Both the position numbers and the translations under genes were made by a program. Shown here piece after piece: positions 1-7,600 of a stretch of 13,014 nucleotides of DNA. The notes under the pieces were generated by a model. The model did no database searches. It was not told the origin of the DNA and was given only the letters and a program-made list of their open reading frames with translations. The DNA comes from JBNJEA01 sp051745395 (GTDB lineage: Bacteria > Desulfobacterota > Desulfobacteria > Desulfobacterales > Desulfosalsimonadaceae), in the NCBI GenBank assembly GCA_051745395.1, contig JBNJEA010000088.1:1-13014 (forward strand), written 5' to 3'. Numbering within the stretch: the stretch's first letter is position 1; each line of letters starts with the position of its first letter.

Positions 1-41
1 TTTCATTAATTCACAATTCAAGGTTTGACACCTTGGCGGCA

Positions 42-1010
42 CTACGATGGCCCATAGGCAATCACCAGATCTTGCAAAACCCGCCCGATCCGGCCGTCGT
101 CCTCCAGCATGCGCAGATGCGAAATCGCCTCGCCCGTGGCAAACCATTTCTGGGCCAGGGGAAATTCGTCCCAGTTTTTCGCATCAATATCCCACTGCAT
201 CCGGGAGGCCACTTCCACGGCGTTTTGCGGCGACCGACGGTTTAAAATATCCATGACCTCCTCGAGCCGGTGCTCGTGGTGGCGCTTTAACTCGGTGATG
301 CGCTGCCGGTAGTTGGAAAACAGCCGCCGGTGGCCGGGCAGCACCCAGTCCACGTCCAGGTCATAGACCTTGTCCAGGCTTTCCATGTAATCCTTTAAGG
401 GATTGCCGTCATCGGTCCAGCACTGGATGTTGGGGGTGATGTCGCCGAGCAGGTGATCTCCGGCGATCAGAAACCGGTGATCGGCGCTGTACAGGCAGGT
501 ATGGCCCCGGGTGTGACCCGGTGTCTGGATGCAGGTCAGACTGTAGCCGCCGAAGGTCAGGTGCTGGCCGTCGTCGATCTTTTCCAGCGGCGGCATCCAG
601 TCGGTGCCGTACTTGTAGCCCGGATGCTGTTTGATCACGTCCCAGAGCAGGTCCCGGTCCAGCCCGTTTCGGGCCGCATATTCGATCATGGGGTCAAAGC
701 CCTGCCAGTTTTCGATGATTTCGCTGTCCGGCCGGTTGAAATAGATTTTTGTCTGCCCGGTGGCCAGCTGCGGCACCAGTCCGAAGTGATCGGCATGCAG
801 GTGGGTGATAAAGATATCAACGGTTTCCAGTGCCACGCCGATTTCGGCCAACCCCTCCAGCATCGCCTGCTTGCAGGCGTTTCGGTTCAAGCCGGTGTCG
901 ATGACCAGGTTGCGCGCCCCGCCCTTGATGACATAGGCGTTTAAATATTTCAGCGGGCTTTCCGGCAGCGGAATCTGAATCCGGAACAAATTCGGGTAGA
1001 GTTCTTCCAT
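42..1010 (-). CDS. MBL-fold metallo-hydrolase (LACTB2/BLACT_WH-like)
   Basis: A 322-residue soluble protein of the metallo-beta-lactamase fold. The sequence shows the zinc-binding motif THLHADH (His70, His72, Asp74, His75), then TPGHTRGH (His166), the bridging Asp185 in LIAGDHLLG, and PGH near the end of the catalytic domain (His227), so the full di-metal ligand set is present. Residues about 240-322 form a helical tail resembling the winged-helix C-terminus of LACTB2-type hydrolases. The family hydrolyses thioesters, phosphodiesters or RNA; the substrate cannot be told from sequence. The reading frame is open to 1046, but ATG 1010 is preceded by GAGGAG at good spacing, whereas 1046 has no ribosome site and lies inside operator-like repeats, so I chose 1010. 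There is no signal peptide or membrane segment. It lies 195 bp after the Gdx gene on the same strand but appears to have its own regulated promoter. Confidence 0.85.
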   Translation of the reverse strand: MEELYPNLFRIQIPLPESPLKYLNAYVIKGGARNLVIDTGLNRNACKQAMLEGLAEIGVALETVDIFITHLHADHFGLVPQLATGQTKIYFNRPDSEIIENWQGFDPMIEYAARNGLDRDLLWDVIKQHPGYKYGTDWMPPLEKIDDGQHLTFGGYSLTCIQTPGHTRGHTCLYSADHRFLIAGDHLLGDITPNIQCWTDDGNPLKDYMESLDKVYDLDVDWVLPGHRRLFSNYRQRITELKRHHEHRLEEVMDILNRRSPQNAVEVASRMQWDIDAKNWDEFPLAQKWFATGEAISHLRMLEDDGRIGRVLQDLVIAYGPS

Positions 1011-1036
1011 GAGCACCTTCTCCTCAAAAAAATAAC

Positions 1037-1066
1037 GAACGCTCACTCTTTTTTGAGTGAGTGCTC
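1037..1066 (-). promoter_or_regulatory. Inverted repeat, TetR-type operator-like
   Basis: The arms CGCTCACTC and GAGTGAGTG flank a T6 spacer; 11 of 12 positions can pair, counting one G-T. Read on the minus strand, the element holds two related motifs, ATGAGCACTCACTCA and GAGTGAGCGTTCGTT, resembling the TGAG/CTCA half-sites bound by TetR-family repressors of fatty-acid and xenobiotic genes. It covers the start site predicted from the adjacent promoter and ends 27 nt before the hydrolase start codon. Repression by a TetR-family protein is inference. A hairpin followed by a T-tract (terminator or attenuator) is the alternative, because TTTTTTT follows on the minus strand. Confidence 0.45.
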
Positions 1067-1094
1067 ATTTTACAGAATCAAAAAATTTTTTCAA
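1067..1094 (-). promoter_or_regulatory. Predicted sigma70 promoter of the MBL hydrolase gene
   Basis: On the minus strand TTGAAA (1089-1094) and TAAAAT (1067-1072) each match the consensus at 5 of 6 bases and are 16 bp apart. The spacer contains an A6-T6 tract, which is typical of bent promoter DNA. Transcription would begin near 1060, inside the inverted repeat that follows. Confidence 0.5.
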
Positions 1095-1161
1095 ACCAAT
1101 TTTCGGCAATGCCCGCGTTCCGGAATTGTTTTCGGGCGGGCAATTTGCAGCAGCGGGCCCG

Positions 1162-1190
1162 GGACCACGGCTTCCAAGCCGGATGTGTCC
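1162..1190. repeat. GC-rich interrupted hairpin after the Gdx gene
   Basis: CGGCTT-CC-AAGCCG (1168-1181) is a perfect 6-bp inverted repeat, enclosed by GGAC (1162-1165) and GTCC (1187-1190). It lies 16 nt after the Gdx stop codon on the minus strand. A second GC-rich pair, GCCCGC (1111-1116) and GCGGGC (1136-1141), follows. Neither has a T-tract, so a role as 3' end structure or weak terminator for the Gdx transcript is only possible. Confidence 0.25.
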
Positions 1191-1205
1191 TGGCATGAAA
1201 AACGA

Positions 1206-1532
1206 TCAGGAAGGGGTGCCCGAAAAGATCTTCAACCCGGCAATGCCGGCCACGATGAGCAAAATGCAGACGATCCGGCCGATCTGGGCCGACTCGCCGA
1301 AAAAGATCATCCCCAGCATCGCCACCCCGATGGCGCCGATGCCCGTCCATACCGCATAGGCGGTGCCGAGCGGAATCGCCCGCAGGGCCAGCGACAAAAA
1401 CACCATGCTCAAAATCATGGCCAAAGCGGTGATCACCGAGGGCAAAATCCGCGTAAAGCCGTCGGTAAATTTCAGCCCGATGGCCCAACTGCACTCAAAA
1501 CATCCTGCAATAAAAAGGTATATCCATTCCAT
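1206..1532 (-). CDS. sugE: Guanidinium exporter, SMR family (Gdx/SugE)
   Basis: A 108-residue, four-helix inner-membrane protein of the small multidrug resistance family. SMR proteins work as antiparallel dimers exchanging protons for a cation. The sequence follows the SugE/Gdx branch rather than EmrE: GLKFTDGFTR, PSVITALAMI and GTAYAVWTGIGAIG are hallmark segments. The key residues of characterised Gdx proteins sit at the same numbers here: Glu13 (proton/substrate site), Trp16, Ser42, Tyr59 and Trp62. Export of guanidinium is therefore well supported; some relatives also export quaternary ammonium compounds. The start ATG has a strong GGGAGGT ribosome site 5 nt upstream, and the length is normal for the family. 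It is transcribed divergently from priA. No guanidine riboswitch is evident in the short leader. Confidence 0.9.
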   Translation of the reverse strand: MEWIYLFIAGCFECSWAIGLKFTDGFTRILPSVITALAMILSMVFLSLALRAIPLGTAYAVWTGIGAIGVAMLGMIFFGESAQIGRIVCILLIVAGIAGLKIFSGTPS

Positions 1533-1572
1533 TGCCTACCTCCCTGACCAGAAATCATTTGAATCTGTCCGG

Positions 1573-1602
1573 ATTATGCATTAAGTCTTGAGTCTCCGGC
1601 AA
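1573..1602 (-). promoter_or_regulatory. Possible promoter of the Gdx gene
   Basis: On the minus strand TTGCCG (1597-1602) and CATAAT (1573-1578) are 18 bp apart, with an A9 tract just upstream (1610-1618 read in reverse) that could act as an UP element. Transcription would start about 34 nt before the ATG, leaving no room for an aptamer-sized leader. Consensus matches are 4/6 and 5/6. Confidence 0.35.
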
Positions 1603-1695
1603 CGAGCGCTTTTTTTTTGAAAATTGCGACCCACGCACCCGAAACCAAGTGAAAAACTAACAGTTAAAACATCCTACAGCCAGTTTCAATCGCAA

Positions 1696-4167
1696 ATGAT
1701 GTCTTCGCTGAATGCCGATCCACCACGCATCGAAATCGCCGTCGCCTTTGCCGTCTACCAGACCTATACCTACACGGTGCCGGAGCAAATGCAGGGGATA
1801 GTCTGTGCCGGCAAGCGGGTGCTGGTCCCCTTCGGCAGCCGGCAGATTACGGGATATGTCCTCGGCGCAGATACGCGCAAACAGGAAGTGGACAACCTCA
1901 AGCCCGTATCCGACGTCCTGGATGACACCCCGATTTTCCCGGAGGAGATGATCGCGTTTTTCCGGTGGGTGGCCGACTACTACATCCATCCCATCGGCGA
2001 TGTCATCTGCGATGCCCTGCCCGGCGGCATCAACCCGGCCGAATACGCCACCTATGAACTGCCCGGATTCGTAGACGGCCAACTGGCAGAATCGGACGAC
2101 CGCCTCGGCGAGATGGAAAAACGCATCGTCGCCGTTCTGGAACAGGGACCGGCCCGGGCCGCAGCCATTTCGAAAAAGCTCGACGCCGACATCGCCCACA
2201 GCACGTTGCAGAAACTGGAACGGCAGGGCTGGATCCACAAAAAAAAGCAGCTCCACCACGCCCGGACCCGGCACAAGACCCGGCGGTATGCCGCGCTTTG
2301 CCCGAATCCGTCCCACCCGTCGACGTGGGAGAACCTGTCCGAACCCAAAATCCGGATCCTCGAACACCTGGAACAAAACGGCGAAACCGCCGTCGATGAG
2401 CTCAAGCAGGTGGTGCCCACGGCCGCGACCCACGTGCGAGAGCTTTGTCGAAAAGGCCGGATCGAAGTATTCGAAAAACCGGTTTACCGGGATCCGTTCG
2501 GCGAACCCGTCGAGCCCGATTCCCCCCCGAAACTCACCGGCGAGCAGCAGCGGGTCATCCACGAGGTCTCCGGTGCCATGGACGAAGGCTTTGCCGCCTT
2601 TCTGCTGGCCGGGGTCACGGGCAGCGGCAAGACCGAGGTCTACATGCAGCTGGCCGCCGCGGCCATCGAACAGGGCCGAACGGTGCTGGTGCTGGTTCCG
2701 GAAATCGCACTGATCTCGGAAATCGAGCGCCGGTTCCGGGCCCGGTTCGGCGAATGCGTGGCCGTGCTCCACAGCGGACTGTCCGCGGGCGAACGCTTCG
2801 ACCAGTGGATGCGGATTGCCCGAGGCGAATCGCCCATCGCCATCGGCGCCCGGTCGGCCATTTTCGCCCCGTTTGCCCGACCCGGCATAATCATCGTCGA
2901 CGAAGAGCACGACACCTCCTACAAGCAGGAAGGCCGCCTGCACTACAACGCCCGGGATTTGGCCGTGGTCCGGGCCAAGCAGGCCGGCGGCGTGGCCTTG
3001 CTTGGTTCGGCCACGCCGTCGATCCAATCGGTCAGCAATGTGGCCAGCGGCAAATTCCGGGAACTCAACCTGACCCGGCGTATTCACAAACAATCCCTGC
3101 CCGAGGTCGCCATCGAGGACCTGCGCAACCACAAGGACGTGCGCGGCACCGGCCGCTTTATTACGGCCACCCTGCACCGGGCCGTAAAGGAAACCCTGGC
3201 CCGGGGCGAGCAGGTGCTGTTGTTTTTAAACCGGCGGGGGTTTGCCAGCTACCCGGTCTGCGCATCCTGCGGTGCGCCCCAGAAATGCCGGCACTGCGAC
3301 ATCACGCTGACCCTTCACAAGAAGGCCAACATCTACAAATGCCACATGTGCGGCTATTTCCGGGCAGCCGTATCGGCCTGCGAGACCTGCGGGAACAAAT
3401 CCATCAAGCAGCTTGGCCTGGGCACCGAAAAACTCGAAGCCGCCGTGCAGGAACTGTTTCCCGGGGCCCGTACCGCGCGGATGGACAAGGACACCACGAG
3501 CCGCAAAGGCGCGCTGTTAAAGATTTTAAAGGATCTTCGAAACGGAGAGATCGACATCCTGGTGGGCACCCAGATGGTGGCCAAGGGCCATGATTTTCCC
3601 AACATTACCTTAGTCGGCATCATCTGCGCGGACCTTTCACTTTCCTTTCCCGACTTCCGCGCCGGCGAGCTGACCTTCCAGGTCCTGGCCCAGGTGGCCG
3701 GCCGCGCCGGCCGGGGGACCAGTCCGGGCCGGGTCATTTTGCAGACCTACAACCCGGAGCATTTCTCCATCGTCTCCGCCCAGCAGCAGGATTTCATGCA
3801 GTTTTACAAGGAGGAAGCCCGGTTCCGCAAAGCCCTGAAATACCCACCCTACGCCCGGATGGTCCAGATCAAGCTCTCCGGAAAACAAAAGGAGACCGTC
3901 GCCGGCCACGCCCAGGAGATAGGCCGCCTCTGCCAGCAGCTTTGCCGGGGCGAAAACGAGCTTTGCCGCCAGGTCCAGGTCCTCGGCCCCATCGAGGCCC
4001 CCCTTGCCCGGATCGCCGGCCGCCACCGCTGGCAGATCCTGCTCAAGGCCCCGGCAGCAGCCGCCCTGCAGCAGTTTATCCGCCGGCTCATGGCCGAAAA
4101 CCCCGCCGCCTTTTCCGGCCGCGAAGTCCACACGGCCGTCGACGTGGATCCGTTTTTCATGATGTAA
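1696..4167 (+). CDS. priA: Primosomal protein N' (replication restart helicase PriA)
   Basis: An 823-residue PriA, the superfamily 2 DNA helicase that recognises stalled forks and reloads the replicative helicase. In order: the N-terminal DNA-binding domain (IEIAVAFAVYQTYTYTVPE near residue 12), a winged-helix region, and helicase lobe 1 with Walker A GVTGSGKTE (about 306-314) and Walker B DEEH (402-405). A zinc module of eight cysteines in four CxxC-type pairs follows (522-565), then lobe 2 with GTQMVAKGHDFP and QVAGRAGRG. All catalytic and zinc residues are intact. The frame is open back to TTG 1624, but the first ATG pair (1696/1699) fits the family N-terminus, which begins about ten residues before IEIAV. 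No strong ribosome site precedes either candidate, so the start is the least certain part. The gene is strongly GC-rich, unlike the kinase gene that follows. Confidence 0.96.
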   Translation: MMSSLNADPPRIEIAVAFAVYQTYTYTVPEQMQGIVCAGKRVLVPFGSRQITGYVLGADTRKQEVDNLKPVSDVLDDTPIFPEEMIAFFRWVADYYIHPIGDVICDALPGGINPAEYATYELPGFVDGQLAESDDRLGEMEKRIVAVLEQGPARAAAISKKLDADIAHSTLQKLERQGWIHKKKQLHHARTRHKTRRYAALCPNPSHPSTWENLSEPKIRILEHLEQNGETAVDELKQVVPTAATHVRELCRKGRIEVFEKPVYRDPFGEPVEPDSPPKLTGEQQRVIHEVSGAMDEGFAAFLLAGVTGSGKTEVYMQLAAAAIEQGRTVLVLVPEIALISEIERRFRARFGECVAVLHSGLSAGERFDQWMRIARGESPIAIGARSAIFAPFARPGIIIVDEEHDTSYKQEGRLHYNARDLAVVRAKQAGGVALLGSATPSIQSVSNVASGKFRELNLTRRIHKQSLPEVAIEDLRNHKDVRGTGRFITATLHRAVKETLARGEQVLLFLNRRGFASYPVCASCGAPQKCRHCDITLTLHKKANIYKCHMCGYFRAAVSACETCGNKSIKQLGLGTEKLEAAVQELFPGARTARMDKDTTSRKGALLKILKDLRNGEIDILVGTQMVAKGHDFPNITLVGIICADLSLSFPDFRAGELTFQVLAQVAGRAGRGTSPGRVILQTYNPEHFSIVSAQQQDFMQFYKEEARFRKALKYPPYARMVQIKLSGKQKETVAGHAQEIGRLCQQLCRGENELCRQVQVLGPIEAPLARIAGRHRWQILLKAPAAAALQQFIRRLMAENPAAFSGREVHTAVDVDPFFMM

Positions 4168-4221
4168 CCAAGCGTGGCCTCCACCTACATTGCCCCCCCT
4201 TTGCCTTTTTCCGCACCTATT

Positions 4222-4451
4222 GCATATCGTCTTTCAGCAAATCCCGGTTTTCCTCTGCAATCCTGACTGTTTCGTCCGGCACGGGTCAAACGGCCTTGAC
4301 TTGCTCATATCGCTCAACCATTCTCCCCCAGCCTTTCCATAATGATCCAGCCGACCAAATCATTGTCGCAACGGCGCGTAAAGAAAATGCCACCATACTG
4401 ACGAAAGACGAAAAAATTCTTGCCTATAACAATGTTCGAAGTCTTTGGTGA
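4222..4451 (+). pseudogene. Decayed VapC-type PIN toxin, C-terminal fragment
   Basis: In the frame ending at TGA 4449-4451, positions 4332-4448 encode FHNDPADQIIVATARKENA followed by TILTKDEKILAY and NNVRSLW. This is the characteristic end of VapC-like PIN RNases, including the conserved acidic DPADRxIVATA and TKDxKI motifs. Upstream, ILTVSSGTGQTAL (4260 on) looks like the preceding PIN segment, and AYRLSANPGFPLQ (from 4222) continues it only in another frame, so at least one frameshift lies near 4258. The N-terminal half with its first catalytic Asp, a start codon and a VapB antitoxin gene are all missing. It is presumably non-functional. The coding match is clear for 4332-4451 and tentative before that. 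Confidence 0.65.
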
Positions 4452-4539
4452 TAACGTAACAGACCGTCAAAAATCAGTTTAATCTATCGACTTCTATCAA
4501 AAATCGCGGTGTCTTTGGCGGCCGGTTTACCATAAGGCG

Positions 4540-4568
4540 TTGACATGCGGATGATCCAGAATTAAAAA
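4540..4568 (+). promoter_or_regulatory. Predicted sigma70 promoter of the hybrid kinase gene
   Basis: A perfect TTGACA (4540-4545) is followed after 17 bp by TAAAAA (4563-4568), a 4/6 match to the -10 consensus. A start near 4575 gives a leader of about 60 nt before the kinase ATG. Confidence 0.5.
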
Positions 4569-4591
4569 ATACTGATAAAACCCTCCTTTGA

Positions 4592-4610
4592 TGCAATGGA
4601 TTCAATTGCA
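4592..4610. repeat. Small inverted repeat in the kinase leader
   Basis: TGCAAT-N7-ATTGCA is a perfect 6-bp dyad just downstream of the predicted transcription start and 24 nt before the ATG. It could be an operator half-site pair or chance. Confidence 0.2.
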
Positions 4611-4633
4611 AATCGTAATATGTCAGGAAAAAC

Positions 4634-7600
4634 ATGAGAAACTCAAACGACAACTCGGGCAAAACCGGCTCCAAATACAATACCACCCCGCACCCCGGGC
4701 CGGAACAAATCCGCAAACAAGCCGAGCAAAAGGCACAAACGATAAAGCCTTTCGAGCTGTCCTCCATGACCCATGAAGAAATCCGGCAGATGATTCATGA
4801 AATGCAGGTAAGCCGGATCGAGGCCGAGCTGGAAAACGAGCAGTTGCGGAAAAAGATTGGAAACGGTGTTTTTCAAAGTGAGATTGTAACCGCACTCACC
4901 GAAACCATGCTTGACATCGTCGCCATGACAGACCTGGAAGGAAATTTTCTTTTTGCCGGAAAGTCCCATGAAATACTGGGGTATGACCCGGCTTTTCTGG
5001 TCGGGAAAAACGTGATGGATTTTGTGCATCCCGAAGATCTGCCAAAGCTACGAAAGGCATTTGACGAATTCATTGCATCGGCCGGTATGCGCAAGACGGA
5101 ATATCGATACCTGTGCCAGGACGGCTCTTACCTCTGGCTTGAAACGGCGGGGAATTTTTTAAAAGACCCGGATGGTATCCCTCAAAAAATCGTTTTCAGT
5201 TCACGGGATATCACTGAGCGAAAGCAGATGGAGGAGGCGCTGCGGAAAAGCGAGAAAAAATTCCGCCACTTGTTTGAAAAAGCAGAGGAGGGAATACTGA
5301 TTGTCCGCGGAGAAACCATTGAGTTCGCCAACCCTGCTCTGCAAAAAATCTTAGGGTATCCCGTAGACACGATTACCTCGCAACCCTTTGCCACCTTCAT
5401 TCATCCCGAAGATCGTGAAACGATGCGCAAGCTTCACGTAGAGATGATGCAAAGTGAATTTCGGGAAAAACGACATGATTTCAGAGTCATCACATATGAT
5501 GGAACTGTAAAATGGATCAATATCCACGGTCAGGTTATTGACTGGGATGGTACACCGGCGAACCTGTCTTTTGTCACAGACATCACCGAACGAAAGCATG
5601 CGGAAGAAGAACTGGTTAAAAACCAGCAGCTGCTTGAAGGCATTATTGACGGCATAGATGATGTTCTGGCCATTCAATTACCCGATCATTCCATAGTACG
5701 CTACAATCAGGCCGGTTATGACCTGCTTGGCATCACTCCGGAAGAGGCGGCCGGGAAAAAATGTTATGAACTCATCGGGCGATACCATGAATGTGTTGAG
5801 TGTGCGACCCGTAAAGCATTGCAAAGCGGTAAACAGGAAAAAACAGAAAAATATGTCCCGGAGATAGAGACCTATTTAGACTGCCGCAGCAACCCTATAT
5901 GCGATGAACACGGCAACGTGGTTCAGATCGTAGAACATTTACGCGACATAACAGCGCGCAAAGAACAGGAAAAACAACTTCGGGAAAGTGAGCAGAGGTT
6001 CAGACAGTGGTTCGAGTCATCGCCCATCTCCCTGTGGGAGGAGGATTTTTCCGCGATCAAAAAGCGCCTCGACGAAATCAAGGCCCGAAATGGCGGGGAT
6101 TTGGATTCGTATTTTCGCCAGCGACCGGAGCTGGTATGGGAACTGGCGAAATTGGTACGGGTTCTGGATGTTAACCAGGCCACGCTGAAGCTTTATCGGG
6201 CAAACTCCAAAGAAGACTTTTTTAACGATATTACAAAGGTGTTTTCCAGAGAATCACTGGAGGGGTTTCTGCCGATTTTGGAAGTCATTGCAGCCGGAGA
6301 AAAGGAATTTGTCACAGAAAAAGAGCATGTAGCGCTTGACGGAGAACCGCTCAAGGTTCAGCTTTACTGGGCGGTTGCAAAAGGGCACGAAAAGACCTAT
6401 TCCCGTATACTTGTAAGCATCGTTGATATTACTCAGCGCAAGCGGGCCGAACAAGCCCTGCGCCAGTCGGAAAACTACTACCGCGCCATATTCGAGACAT
6501 CCGCCACAGCCATTTTCATTCTTGAAGAAGACACCACCATCTCGCATGTAAACTCGAACTTCGAAAAACTATTAGGATATTCCAAACAGGAGGTGGAAGG
6601 GAAAAAATCCTGGACCGAGTTAATTCATACTGGTGACGTGGAATGGATGAAAAAAAACCATTATTTACGGCGGCGTGACCCCCGGGCAGCGCCTCTTAGT
6701 TATGAGTTCCGTTTTTTTGTCCGAAGCGGCGAGCTGCGCCATGGCTATCTAACCATCGACATGATTGCCGGCACGTCCCAGAGCGTGGTATCTCTGATGG
6801 ATATAACCGAGCGAAAACAGGCAGAGGAGACTGTTGAAAAAGAACGCACTTATCTGTCCACAGTTATCGACAATATCGGAGAAGCCATTGTAATTTGCGA
6901 TGCAGATGGGCGGATAACAAGGTTTAACGAAACGGCGCGACGGTTACATGGCCTGCCTGAACAGCCCATTCCGCCAGATCAATGGGCCCGGCACTATGAC
7001 CTGTATCAGGAGGACGGGATTACCCCGCTGCCCATGGAGGAGATTCCCCTGTTCCGCGCCCTGCAAGGCGAGCGTGTTCAAAATGCAGAAATTGTAGCGG
7101 CGCCCAAACACAGCCGTCCCTATTTCCTGGTATGCAATGGGCAGGCGCTGACCGATGAGACAGGCAAGATAAAGGGTGCAGTCGCTGCGATGCATGATAT
7201 CACCGAACGCAAGCGTATGGAGCAAGCACTGCGTCGCGAGCGCGATTTAAACCAGCGCTATCTCAACACCACACAGACCATGATGGTGGCCTTGGACGCA
7301 GAAGGCCGGGTCATAATGATCAACCGCTCCGGCCGCGAGCTGCTCGGCTATGCCGAGGATGAAATTCTCGGCAGCAACTGGTTTGAGACCTGCCTGCCCC
7401 AGCCGGAAGGTATGGAGTTTGTCTACCCGGTTTTCCGGCGGATTCTGGCCGGGGATCGGCCCTCCTCCGAGTATTTCGAAAACAATGTCGTTTGCCGGGA
7501 CGGAACCCAGCGCCTGATGGGCTGGCACAGCGCCTTTTTGGAGGACGATGACGGGCGGGTTGTCGGCACATTGAGTTCCGGTGAGGACATTACGGAGCGA

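Larger units (their letters stand above)
4452..4633. other. Intergenic leader region before the hybrid kinase gene
   Basis: Together with the toxin remnant this completes the 466-bp stretch between priA and the kinase gene. It is clearly more AT-rich than priA. Apart from the promoter and the small inverted repeat listed separately, I see no coding signal, RNA gene or terminator here. No convincing terminator for priA is visible in 4168-4221 either. Confidence 0.5.

Noticed and set aside
1..41. Terminator after the MBL hydrolase gene
   Set aside because: AAGG/CCTT forms only a 4-bp stem without a T-tract; nothing else is seen before the window edge.
1011..1046. Upstream ATG 1046 for the MBL hydrolase
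   Set aside because: It falls in the operator-like repeat close to the predicted transcription start, while ATG 1010 has a clear GAGGAG site.
1624..1695. Extended priA N-terminus from TTG 1624
   Set aside because: The extra 24 residues have no similarity to PriA, the TTG has no ribosome site, and the family N-terminus fits ATG 1696.
1533..1695. Guanidine riboswitch before the Gdx gene
   Set aside because: The CCGGA/TCCGG pairing around 1569-1599 has a 21-nt loop and none of the conserved ACGR-type loop elements; the predicted transcript would exclude it.
1657..3177. Long open frame antisense to priA (506 codons)
   Set aside because: It is a shadow of a GC-rich gene: low-complexity Gly/Arg-rich product with no recognisable domain, lying wholly under intact priA.
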